From Hoplostethus atlanticus (taxonomy: Eukaryota > Chordata > Actinopteri > Trachichthyiformes > Trachichthyidae): 64,000 nt of DNA. Under the pieces are notes generated by a model. That model was not told the origin of the DNA. It ran no database searches and saw nothing but the letters and a program-made list of their open reading frames with translations. Positions 13,172-24,700 of the stretch are shown piece after piece. The position numbers and the translations under genes are program-made. The stretch's first letter is position 1, and each line of letters opens with the position of its first letter. The stretch covers positions 62,001-126,000 of the forward strand of contig JAXDDX010000278.1 of assembly GCA_034670405.1 (NCBI GenBank), given 5' to 3'.

Positions 13172-16100
13172 GCGTGTCTAGGCCCTTGGCCCCGCTCCTC
13201 GGTGGTGCTCCTTCCTAGACAACCTGACAGAGGAGCTGGAGGAGAGCCCGGAGAGCACCGTCTATGACGACTACAAGTTCGTCACCCGAAAGGACCTGGA
13301 AAATCTGGGTGAGAGCTTGCCGTTGCATTTTCTGCTCACAAACCTCATCGGACATAAAAAAACAAAACAAAACATTTCCACATGGTTTTATACACCCAGT
13401 TCCACGACAAGGCTTTTCCCTTTTCTTCTGAAGGCGTGTGGGCAGGCCATCCACTTTGGATTTATTTTAGACAAGGGGAGAGCAGAGAACGTTGCAGACA
13501 TTAAAGGGATCATAGTACAAAGACTATGACGGTCTCACCCCAGCCTTTTAACTTTTCTGAAACTGTGAATCAGTGTGAGCCATTTTGCCGCCTTAGGGGT
13601 TAGCAGAGGAGGGTGTACCGGCTAAGTACAGGCCTGGGGGACGTTTGAGAGGTTTTATGTAAGAGAAATGGTAGTGGGGGGAGGAAGGGGGGGGGATGTC
13701 CCGACGTGAACACTGGAAGGGTTCAATGAACACTGGAATGCAGGCTCAGCAGCAAAGAGATCAAATGACACGGAGGAGAAAGGTGGTTGGCTGCTGCGGA
13801 ATAAAAGGAGAGGAGGGGGTGGGCAGGGTAACAGGGGAGTTGGTTTACAGCAGCTGTGTAATGTGGCCCGGTTACGTAACCCAGAGGCGGCGGGACAGAT
13901 GGAGTTGGATTTCTGGGTAACGGACAGATCTTTCCCTTTAGTCGTGACGTGCTGATGCCTCACCTTTCCCTCCCATTACATACTCGCACTCACTTGCACT
14001 CCCTCACCCGATGAATACCTCTTTCACTCCACACACACACACAACCTGTGCATGCTGCAACATTGCTGAGTTTGAGTGATCCAAGTTTCATGGTTAAAAA
14101 CTGATAGCCGTAAGGCATTACTCAAACAACGAAACTGGATTGTCAACCTCATGAAGTGCAGCTGAATGTTACCAGATCCCTTGTCATGTTTTTAATTGCC
14201 GTGTTGGTTGGTGTCAGGTTTGTCTCACCTGGTGGGTTCATCTCTCCTGAGAGCCTACATGCATGGCTTCTTCATGGACATCAGACTTTACCACAAGGTA
14301 TGGCATTTGACACTTTTCATCAAGTAGTAAATTTCGACTGTTGATATAGCTTATGTTTTTGTTTTTTTTATTAGTGGGTTTGAATATAGGCTAATCATGC
14401 CAGGTCAATATGGTGTAGCAGGCGAAATGCACTGCAAACGTGTTGCTGCACATGTTCCTGAACATTTAGGCTTGACAATGCTATTTTGGTTTGTCTCCAG
14501 GTCAAAACCATGGCGAATCCTTTCGCATATGAGGAATATCGCAAGGACAAGATCCGCCAGAAGATCGAGGAGTCCAGGGCCCAGAGAGTGCAGGTTAAGG
14601 TGAGAGGTCCTGACAAATTGTCTCTTCTATCTATCACTTAATCCTCTGGCCAGAAACCATCTGTGCAAGAAGTAACTATCAAAGCAAGAAGTAACGTTTT
14701 CTCCTTTTCCTCTTGTATAAGAGAGAAAGTCATGTCAAACTGCAAACCAAAGTTTGGGACTTTTTCATTTTCATTTCATTTTCATTTTCTCATTATACAT
14801 CCAAATAAACACACATACAACCAGATGTGTATATGTGTTGTCCCGCTCATGCTGTGTTTGTTCTGACGGAGACAGAAGCTGCCCAAGGTGAACAAGGACC
14901 TGGCTCTCAAGCTGATGGAGGAGGGAGATGACGAAGCAGAGCTGGCCTCTAGGAAAAAGAAGGGCAAGGTAGGAGCACATAGCTTACAAACTGCAGAGAT
15001 GGAGGACAGGGCTTGGGGTCTCTATTTTTTAGTGTTCAAGACATTCATTAAAACGAGCAAGAGTCAGCACACTAAAAGCTTCTCCCAAGGTGTCTAAATT
15101 TAATAACTCTGCATCAGATACTGATACTGAAATAAATTCATCCTAAGGAGCAGCTTTGGGGGGCCCAGTTGTGTACACATTAAGCAAAAATGTTCTGGAA
15201 ATGACTCATTTTAGACAGAGTGTATTTCTTCTTTTCCACCTCTTCTACATCTCTAGTCTTGCGACTCAGCATGTTTCACCTTTAATCATTTCCACCATCC
15301 AAACCTGCAGATTATCCCCAGCATCCTGGGAGACGACCGCTTCCAGGTGATGTTCGAAAACCCCGACTACCAGGTGGACGAGCAGAGCGAGGAGTTCCGC
15401 CTGCTCAACCCCATCGTCTCCAAGGTCGGCCAGAAGAGGAAGAAGAAGCTGCGCCTTCTTGCCCAGCAGTCCGCCGCGGCACAGCAGGTATGGTCTCTTG
15501 TGTTGGGAGCGTTGTATTAACTGAGAGCCCTGGCATTGTCTATGATCTGACCAGATACATACTGACCTGTTTCTCTCAATAGCCTCACTAACCTAGCAAG
15601 CAATGATTGCACATGCTACCTTTCCTAGACGTGGTTTAGAACAAGGGGTCAGACTTGCGCTCTGCGTCAGCGTTTGTGTGTTTTATGTTTGTTTCAGTGC
15701 CCAGAAAGATTATTCTGTCATTAAACATGGCTTTGTATCTGTGTCCAGGCGGCTGAGGAGGAGGAAGAGGAGCCCGAGGGGCGAGCCAGCTCCGAGGAAG
15801 AGAGCTCGGACGATGACAAGAGCTGGGTGGACGAGGTGAGGGAGCAGCGGAGGTTGATACGCGAGGAGGGCCGCGACCGGCGGCGGCAGGACAGGAAGCG
15901 GGCGGACCGCGACACCAACCTGCTAGACCAGGAACAGAACGGCGGGGAGAACGCCGCCGACCTGGCTCAGAGCAAGAAGTCGAACCAGCCTCGATTCTTC
16001 CAGATCAAAGCCGGGGAGGAGTTCCGCAGCTTCAGCGACGTGGCCCGCAAGCAGAAACTACAGAAGTACGTTCTGAAGTGAAGTGGTGGTGGATGGTGAC

Positions 16101-16663
16101 GGAGGTGGATGACTTGAAACGATACAATGGTTTAACCCTAGTTTCCAGTGTAGACAAGCACACTATCTGCCTACTTGTTTAATGTCATATTGTGTCTGAG
16201 GAATGTTGTCTGTCTCCCAGGGCTTCTCTGGAGGACCGTCTGAAGTTGGAGGAGCACTCTGGAACCAGCAACATGGCCGACACCGCTGTGGGCAGCAAAC
16301 AGCTCACCTTCACCCTCAAAAAGGTAAGCTGTTCTAACATGGCCTTCTTCCCCGTCAACTGAACATCCACAGTAATCTAATTTTCATTTTTCCGTGTTCC
16401 TCCTCCTTTTCCAGTCGGAGCAGCAGCGGAAGCAGCAGCAGGCGGAGCAGGAACACCACGAGGAGAGGAAGAAGCTGAGGCGCTCTGCCGGACACCTGAG
16501 CAGCGGCCGTGGGAGAGGCTGGCGTGGAGGAAGAGGAGGGGGAGGAAGAGGAGGAGGAGGAGAGGAGGAGGAGGGGAGGGGAGGAAGAGGAGGGGAGGAG
16601 GAGGAGGAGAGGAGGGGGAGGAAGAGGAAGGGGAGGAGGAGGAAGGGGCCGTTACTGAGGTGA
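4536..16663 (+). CDS. nol10: nucleolar protein 10, complete (21 exons, 756 codons)
   Basis: NOL10 (Enp2 in yeast) is a nucleolar WD40 protein required for 40S/18S pre-rRNA processing in the small-subunit processome. Exons: 4536-4601, 5175-5220, 5333-5431, 5891-5968, 6056-6093, 6690-6826, 6962-7027, 7323-7383, 8024-8109, 8851-8929, 9448-9597, 10059-10125, 11065-11117, 13182-13308, 14218-14297, 14501-14599, 14876-14968, 15311-15487, 15749-16065, 16221-16323, 16415-16663. All borders are GT-AG and the sum is 2271 nt. It starts [20 protein letters not shown]. The WD40 part covers roughly residues 40-330 (for example [31 protein letters not shown]). A NUC153 motif lies at about 476-509 ([25 protein letters not shown]), followed by an acidic and basic region. 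Human NOL10 is 688 residues. The excess is mainly a Gly/Arg/Glu-rich tail in the last exon. Confidence 0.95.
5591..5760 (-). mobile_element. 3' end of a non-LTR retroelement, intronic
   Basis: A (TAGG)n run followed by 'tactttattaacccccggggggaaattt' is the reverse complement of the 3' tail common to many fish LINE/SINE copies. AT-rich sequence follows. The family cannot be named without a repeat library. It lies in nol10 intron 3. Confidence 0.55.
7494..7581 (+). repeat. (TG)n microsatellite, about 43 units
   Basis: Pure TG run in nol10 intron 8, followed by short TATGCG variants. Confidence 0.97.
8515..8708 (+). mobile_element. degenerate tRNA-derived SINE
   Basis: An RNA polymerase III A-box-like segment (TGGCCTAAGATGG) is followed by a B-box-like segment (GTTCAACACC). 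A body containing 'gtgtctttgagcatgaat' and 'ctgacctctgacct' comes next, and the element ends 'aggggatcaataaagtatc', the usual fish SINE/LINE tail. It lies in nol10 intron 9. A similar body occurs at 62147-62340. The family name was not determined. Confidence 0.55.
12085..12118. repeat. short inverted repeat in nol10 intron 13
   Basis: Nine-base arms ggagccgat and atcggctcc (12090-12098 and 12105-12113) are separated by a 6-nt loop. Outer A4/T4 pairs extend the stem after one mismatch. It would form a stable hairpin in RNA or DNA; function is unknown. Confidence 0.75.
13115..13175 (+). repeat. (TG)n tract directly upstream of nol10 exon 14
   Basis: About 26 TG units are followed by TGCG variants and then 'tctag', the acceptor of the exon starting at 13182. 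This puts a UG repeat at the polypyrimidine-tract position. Confidence 0.95.
16530..16645 (+). repeat. nol10: purine-only low-complexity tract inside nol10 coding sequence
   Basis: More than 100 bases of almost pure G and A (agg/gag/gga units) encode the Gly/Arg/Glu tail of nol10. The tract stays in frame up to the stop at 16661-16663. Confidence 0.9.
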
Positions 16664-18840
16664 ACAGCCTAACGTTGACCCCGCCACCTGTCACCTAGCT
16701 GGATCAGAGCACGACCCTCATCTTCCGTCTACTCGACTCCAGCAGACGCGTCAGGCGCTAAAGGGTGCCCACGACGGTCACGTTGGAGACGTTCTGCACA
16801 ACTGGCCAAGGCCAAGATTGACATTTCTGAATGTTCAAGCCAGTCCTGCTCCTGGGTGGGCTTGGCCATGCAGCTGCTCTGCAAATTTAGAGCACACTGG
16901 TAAAACATGATTCCTGATGTCGCCGCCTGGGAACACAACAACTTTGCATTTTTAGCATGGGTGGTCCGAGGGGGAATCAAACAGATATGAAGAGCTGAGA
17001 GGACTTGCCTGCCTTGAGCCTCAGGCATATATCTTATTAAACCTACTTTATTTCAGTTTTAAAGAAGGAAAGAGAGAGTGTGTGAGTGTGTTCAGTGTTT
17101 TTTTTACTCCTTGTTATTACAGTACATTGTTAAAGCCTACACTGAATGACACTGCCTAAACTATAAACCATTATATGTGGTGTAACACTCATTTGTCTGT
17201 GTTGTTTTTATTGCTGGCACGGAATGAGAGGAATAAGCATTTTTGCGGAGATATTTCAGTCATTCATTGACTCTAAACACACTTTGTTCTTTGTTTTGTT
17301 CCCCAAACTTTCTGCTTTTCAGAGTTTTAGGAAAACTATATTCCAGAAATGCCAAGACCATCAGACAATATTCAGAAAGAGAGTGATGTAACAGTGTACA
17401 TGAATACTCCTTTGAAAATGTCTCTTGAATGTACCATTTCATGTTCTACTGTCAAGGAAGTCAAAATGGGCGGCAAATGATGCTTGGTCAAATGATGGTA
17501 CGATTTATTTGCAACACTTAACTAGCTGCTTGCCTCGGAAAGAAATAAGAGGAAGGAGGGGCCAAACGTGTGAATGAGGAAACAGGTTTTTTTTTCATTG
17601 CCTTCACAAGAAATGCAGTTCTTGGAAACCAAAGCAACTGCCTGGGTGTCCTTCCCATCCCCCATTGTGCTCATGGCATGAACGCTCCCGATCCATCATT
17701 GGCCCCTTTCAAATGTGAGGGGAGGTGCGTCTCTCTGCCCTTAGCATGCCAGACCTAGCCTCAGACTCCTTTTGAAATCACCATGCTTTACCGCAATGGC
17801 CCGTTTGTATCAAACGCTTAAAAGTAGCAGCACTGATCTGGTCAGGTTGCATGACATGAAGAGGAAAAACTGTTCTGAGATGGGATCAGTACAGTAAGTG
17901 GGTACTACATAAAATTCACTTATAGGCTATGGAAATACATACACCTCTTTAAACAGTAATACACATTATGATCAAAGCAGAATACCTTTCAGCGTTACTT
18001 CTATGTTCAACAGTCAAATTACAGCCGGTTTCAGATAGATACTTTTTGACTCCCTTGGGGGGAAATGCTGGGGTTGCAGCAGTATAAAAGTATCACAAGA
18101 AAAAAAAAAAATCTCTATAGTTGTGTGAGCTGCTGCCACTAAACTTGAGTTTCAAAAGTAGATACATTTTTACATTATTAATACTCATTGTATTAAATAT
18201 GTTTCCTGTTTCCAGGTCAGATTGTAAATTGAATGTTTAGTTATTTTGTTAAATTTGACTAAAATTATATGGTTTTGCTTTTCATTATTATTAATATTAA
18301 AAACCTATTATATACCTATTTTTGAAACACCCGGTAGTTAGAAACCAGAAAAGAAAACCGAGCCTCTGTCATGTTAGAGTGAGTGTTTTTTGTAATTTTT
18401 TTTAAGAGCACTTTGCCATGTTACACACTGTAATTGGGAATTGGCCTCTGCACTGTTTCTGATGTCATTAACACTTTTCACAAGAGGGCACAGGGCCAGC
18501 CAGGACCCCTGGATCATTCATCAGACACTTCTTCAGCTGCTTGAACATAATGTCATTGTATTTATGCGGCCGTGTCACCGAGATGCTCCTGTACATTTAA
18601 TGTACCCGGCGATGACGCTGATTGTGATCGTAGCACCCAGTGATTCCCAGAACACGACCCTGGAAACAGTCACATTCACCTTTTCCAATTCACTGCGTGC
18701 TGCAGCACGCCGCATACTTGCGTCATTGTGGGTTTTGAATCTGGCTCTTTTTCCTTTGTTGTGTGCCATCCCTTTCTCTCATTTCGTACTACCCAGTTTT
18801 CATTGTATACTGTTTAATAAAGCAGATGTGAATGTCCGCT
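16664..18840 (+). other. nol10 3' flank / possible 3' UTR
   Basis: No gene is seen. ATTAAA-like sequences near 17035 and an AATAAA near 18816 are possible polyadenylation signals; I cannot tell which is used. The 144-codon plus-strand frame at 18441-18875 has no recognisable domain and is not called. A retroelement-tail-like piece lies near 18040-18110. Confidence 0.4.
18035..18115 (-). mobile_element. retroelement tail fragment
   Basis: 'actcccttggggggaaat' followed by 'ctggggttgcagcagtat' resembles the tail sequence that fish LINE/SINE copies share. It is short and degenerate, with a poly(A) run at its edge. Confidence 0.4.
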
Positions 18841-19591
18841 CATGCCAGTCAGATTTTCCTAGACCATGGGTATAATTTACTCCAAAACTGAAATTCAGTG
18901 GTTTTCTTAAATTTTCTAGGATGAACTAAAAGTCAGCTTTTTGTCTAAAGTGAGCAGGTATATGTTGTTGATATATGATTACCACAATATCAGATTATCA
19001 GGAGAGTGTTGGTTACTGAGCCGGACAACAAAGCTCCACCCTAGTTTGTCCCATTATGTTGGGTGACACTGAAAGAATTATATAATATAGAATTATATAA
19101 GTACCCATGCTGCTATTCCACTGTAGAACAAATGAAGATTTTGCCAATTGTGAGCTGCTAAATTGCCCCCTTTTTCTCCATTCATGATGCTTCACCATAA
19201 CAACTCAAAATCAGGCCACAGGAAGTGGGTCAACAAAAAAATTGGTAAATCCCCTCACACAAAGAATGAGGAAAACAGGAGTTGCTATTTGATATTCTTT
19301 GTAGGCCAGATGGTTAATTTGATCTGCAATACTTTTCAGTTTGTGATTACTGAAGCAGATTTGTGGTTTATGTGGAATATTGAATATCATTGGGAAACAA
19401 ACATTTAAATGGATGAGGCCATGTCCACACAAATCAAAAAATGTTATTGTTAACTCAGATTTAAACAAATCAGAATGTTTCCTTTTTGTTTTTTCCTCTT
19501 GAATTGTAAACATAATGCTAAAGAGCTAAAGAGTACGTTATGACACTGAAATCCATTCATGTACGTACAGAGTCCTCTACCAGCACTACAT

Positions 19592-19626
19592 TACCCATAT
19601 CTAAGATATACCCATATCTTAGATGG
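19592..19626. repeat. imperfect inverted repeat
   Basis: 'ccatatctaagatat' and 'atatcttagatgg' face each other across a 4-nt loop, with a 2-nt bulge. Confidence 0.7.
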
Positions 19627-21659
19627 AGGCAATTGCCCTTTTGCTGACAGGCAAGCGTGCAGGTTACGCATGGGAAAGCCAAGATCAAGTCAGTTTACAA
19701 TCACAGATATGCCCACAGAACCGTGACTGTTTCCTATCAAACTCTTTGGTCTCTTTCTTATCAGATCCATGCCTGGTTGAAACACAGTGTGCTTTCAACC
19801 ATGGCAGGTAAAACAATTTCTTCTGGATTGGACAGGGTAGGGGGTAAGGGCACACTGTTGTATTACCGTGGCATGCCTCCATACACACCACACGAAGTCC
19901 AGCACACATCAAACCTTTCAAGGTTTTGTGACCTCAGAATTGAAGGGGAGGCTAGTCATAGCGTTAAGCATTGGCAGCCAATGATCAACATCTGGTTTCG
20001 TCTCTGGTTCCATCAATTTATCATTCTCTGTTTCCACAGATGAAGAGGATCGTATGTGAAATGCAGCTGCAGATCAGATTCCACGGTAATCATCTGAATA
20101 TTTTCTTTACGCATGTACACAGAAGTATTCATTAGCACTAACCGAATGCTGGTTTCTCTGTTCCTATGTTATGGAGTAATCTGTGCATCTGTTCTGGCAC
20201 AATCTGGTCTGCATTTATGCACATGACCTGTACATATTTCTGTAAATATCGCTGTATATGAGCTCGTACATATTTCTGGACAAATCTCTGCACATATTGT
20301 TCTTCCATACGTAAATATAATGTGATAATGTGAATAGCTAACAATGCACACTTATGTCTTTCATCTGGACACATTTCTGTACATGCTACTTACATGTAAA
20401 TCTAGTAACATGAACGCCCCTACATATGTTGTTTCATCTGTATATGTGATAATGTGAACAGCTCAACTCTAACCATGTGGAGAGCCAACGGTGCACATTT
20501 GGACACCCTTCGTATAAGTTTGTATCTGCAAACAGTTGCAATAATAAGTGATGCAATATTCTGCTATATCTCTTACTGTCATAAAATATTCTGTTCCTCA
20601 GATTGATGATATTATTATTTATATATTATATAAATACACAATTTCGATCAACTGGTCCATGGTGATGAATTTGTCTACCTGGGAATTAAAATATCCCCTA
20701 TCTTCAACTTTTAAATAAAGATTAAACTTTTCTTGAGAGTATCAGAATGGACCTGGCCACGTGGTCACTGCTCAGTGTTACACCTCATGGCAGAATTTCT
20801 GTTACACATCTGAATTCTTTTGTTTTCCACGCTTCCCCTTCCACCCCCAACACATTTCTTAAACTTTACTTGGAGAGGAAAGGCTCCCAGGCTCAGTCTA
20901 GCTACCTTGCAAAGTTCAAAATCATAGCGTCATAGCGTCAAAGAGCTTTATTGCATTAAAACATTGATCAGTGTAAATGCGAACAAGAGCTTCTTCTCCG
21001 ATTTGCAGATCCGATTATCGCATCTGGGGACCCTTGCACGTCTGGCCCGTTCCCGAGTGGAAAAAGATCATCATCTGAATCGGACATGATCACTGCCGAA
21101 AGCAGCAGCAAAGGATTACCCAACACTTTATGGAATAGGCAGAGGTAATGGTGCAGATCAGCAGCGATTTGTGCTTAGTTCCCAAGTGACAGAAGGTGCG
21201 GAAATGCTTAAGCTTAGCTGATTGGCGGTGCTGCCTTCTTGAGAATTAAACTGATTGGATAAGAAGTAGTGAATGAAAGGGTAGAGGGATAGTTCTTCAC
21301 TGATTGCTTCACTGACTAGGCAGGAAGATTTGTGAATGAAGTAGTCCTCCTGATTGAACTTACGCTAAGCTCCATTACACTTCAAGACCTACTTGTAGAC
21401 TATATTTATTAGTAGGTAGGTACACTTTCCCACCAGTGTACCTACCCGACTCCAAAACCTCATTTGGGTGAATGGGGCAAATCTACAGTGGCCCAATGAA
21501 GGGGGGGCAGTCTTCTCTGTCACAGCCCCACTTCCTGAACTATACTGATAAGGCGCTTGTATTTTTACATACAGAAGTTACCTGATGCAGCTTTAAAGAA
21601 GTATATCATGTTCCAGGAAGCTCTTATTTCCTTTATTTGAGGCAGTGTTCAGCTATGAA

Positions 21660-21725
21660 AGAGTTTCCTTGTTGACATCCTCTTGTTGGCATCCTCTTGT
21701 TGACATCCTCTTGTTGACGCTCCTA
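21660..21725 (+). repeat. 16-bp tandem repeat (cctcttgttgacat core)
   Basis: Three to four copies of a 16-bp unit differ by single bases. Confidence 0.85.
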
Positions 21726-24700
21726 CAGCAGCTGGTCTGGTGTCTACCTTTTATAGAAAGTGTGTCTCTTTTGGTAATGTCCCACTTCCTGTGACAGCAT
21801 TCAGCTTCAGGCGAGCAACCTCATCTCACCCATTGATACATTATGAATTCATTCCAAGGTCCTACCTTAAACTTTCTTGCTGTTTTCAGTTGAAAGTGAT
21901 GCATTCAAATTCAGGCATGGTTTTGGGCTCTGGGTACATATCCACTCTGGTTGCATATGAGTATTTGTCAAAGGCTGCATGACTAATCTTTCATGTGTAA
22001 ATTTACCAATATGTACCAAGCTGTTTGTGTTGAGTGACTTTGACTCATTTTTCTCTTAGAGCCACCCCTAAAAACAAACAGCTTGGGCCACTGCCGTATT
22101 AAATTCTTGAGCCTTGATTATTGAGAGATCTTGAGACTTTGAGTCTGATGTTTAAGTGGATTTATTGTACCTTTTTTCTCCATCTTCTTGGATCTTGTGC
22201 TATATGATTTTGGGAGGAATACTACCTAGGCTACATGCTATTTTATTTTATTATATATTTTGCCATGTAATTATCAAGGATCAGCGGAAAAAAGAACAAA
22301 AGACAGCGGTGACTATTCAACCAGCAATTACTTGTAATTTTTGCAGGCAATATTGCTCATGTCGGCGTGATTCGGATGTATCTATAGAGCTATAGACAGT
22401 ATTCAGGGTTCCTTGCCTCAGTGCAGCGTGTCAGACAAAAGGCAGGGCAGCTTTAAAAGAGTAATCCACTTGGTTGCCTTGTGGTTGAATGGTCTGCCTT
22501 GACTAACAGTCACACACACGCATCAATGGCTGCCCAATGATGTCAGGCTGGCCTGAGCAACACCTTGGTGTGTAGAGTGAGATGAAGGGAAGACTTGGGC
22601 ATGGAAAGGGGAGGGAGTGGATGGGGATAGAAAGCGTGCGAGGAAGAGACGGGGGAAAGGAGACTTCTTGAGGCCATGGTAGACTTGCTGTGGAAACCAA
22701 GTACAACAGGTTCATATGGACAAAAGGACACATTTGTGGAAAAAATTGAAGCACCAGACTGGCTTCAGACTCCGCAGTGAGCAAAGGATCGCTGGACAAA
22801 CTAGTCAAATTGCACACCAGCCCCCCACTGCATGACTGTCATTTATTTTAAAGTTAACATATTATTTTAAAACCTTGCCATGTGGAAAAGCGTCTCCGTT
22901 TAGTTTTCTGGTTCATTGCCTTTGGGCCACTTTTTCACTATTGCTCAACCAATCTGAGTCTTGAGTTATGGCATAACTTAGCATGGGCAAGAAGAACAGT
23001 ATGGAGCTCAGAGGACTGTCAATGATGATGGTGCTGATGCTGGTATGGTGCTACTCTGTTAGTTTCATTTTTGTGTCTACAACTGTAACATGTGGATTGC
23101 CTACTTAAATCCAGTCAGAGATCCCCCGACCAATGACAACAAAGTAGATTCAGAGTCAGTTAGGAAGCCATGACTCATTTCTTTAGAACTATAAATGAAC
23201 ATGTGATTGTGGAAACACCACTGCACATGACAGGAAACACCTGGTGCGCACTGCATCCAGTATCATAGGCTAGGACCTCCCCATTGTGCCTCCATCCGGT
23301 TGCAATGCAAACCTAAGATAGCGCTTAAGGTAGCTGAAAGGACACGCTTTGGAGAGTATAAGTGCAGTAAGAGATATGCAATAGATTTATTTTACCTCTG
23401 GACTTGAATGAATAACCGTGAAATGAGAATTGTATTTTCTGCCAGTGGTTGGCTGTCTCAGTGCTGAAGTCACTTCCCATCATTTCTCATCAACATGGCA
23501 ATGAAGTACTGAATCTTCCCGCGTCCTACTTTTTATAGCTCCAATATGACGATGTGTCAATGTTAGAGACCATGGCTGAGAAAATAAAGCATCGATCCTT
23601 CTCTTCAGTCCATGCATCTTTTTTCTCTCCAAAAGGATCAAAGGAGCGAAATGTGCTGATGTAGGCTAACACCGAAAAGTACAAAAGATGTCCCAGTGAA
23701 AATACCATTGCATTTTTTTTTTTTGCCTTGCTGGCTGCACTGCTGAGCGAACTAACTCTGGGCAACTCAACCTTGAAAGAAAAATAAATGATGAGTCAGC
23801 GGAGAGCCAGATTAAACAAGTCTCTTCTCACCACTCCAGGGCCAGGGGCTGTGATAGCACAAGAGGGCCGCTGCAGGCTTAATTCTGGGAATCTAATAGT
23901 TTATATGGGTGGACACAAATAACATGATTTTGGTTAGATTAAGGCTTAATTATGCCTTCAGTTTTTATTCCGATGCAGTCTTTACATAATGAGATCTGAA
24001 AACTTGTATTTATATGGCTCTTCTTGAGGCTTCAGGTTCAGGAAAATTCCTTTTGTGGCTGTTGCTCCAAGGCAAATGAGACCTTTTCTAGGTTTTCACT
24101 TGACAGATTCAACTTAGGCTCACTTTAAAGAGTGAAAGTCAGTAGATGTGCTCGGTAATGGGATATCCATAATGGTGATTTTGCTGTTCTGTCCTTGTCT
24201 CCAAGCACATTGACTGTGAATAACTGTGAGTGTCATGTCCTGACGTGAGCCCGGGGATGTTTACACATCCGGTAACATTTGGAATCATGCTGTTTTTTCA
24301 CTACTCTCTCTCTCTCTGACACACAGACACACCCACAGATACACAAATACATTAATAATTAATTTAGGTCCCTGTCGCCACGGGGAGTTTTAAGCCACAT
24401 CGATGCTTGAGATGTGACTGAAGGTAGAGGGATGCTAACTTAACTGAAACGATGCGATATATCCTCACCCTGCTACACCGCAGTGAGTGGATGACAGCTA
24501 CACAAATTGAAATGTGTTGTATCTGTATATGTGCCAAGCGTGCACATTCTGACACTTCCTTGGTTTCTATGTGTATGATTAATCCAGATACCCCTGACAT
24601 GCCAACAAGGTGTGGCACATTACAGTTGAATCAGTAACCTCCCGACAGTATGACATCAGCCTTGTAAAAGAATTGACTTTTGTGGCAGAGGAAAGTCGGT

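Noticed and set aside
18441..18875. 144-codon plus-strand open frame downstream of nol10
   Set aside because: No recognisable domain, no splice or promoter context, and composition like the surrounding non-coding DNA. The length is within chance for this interval.
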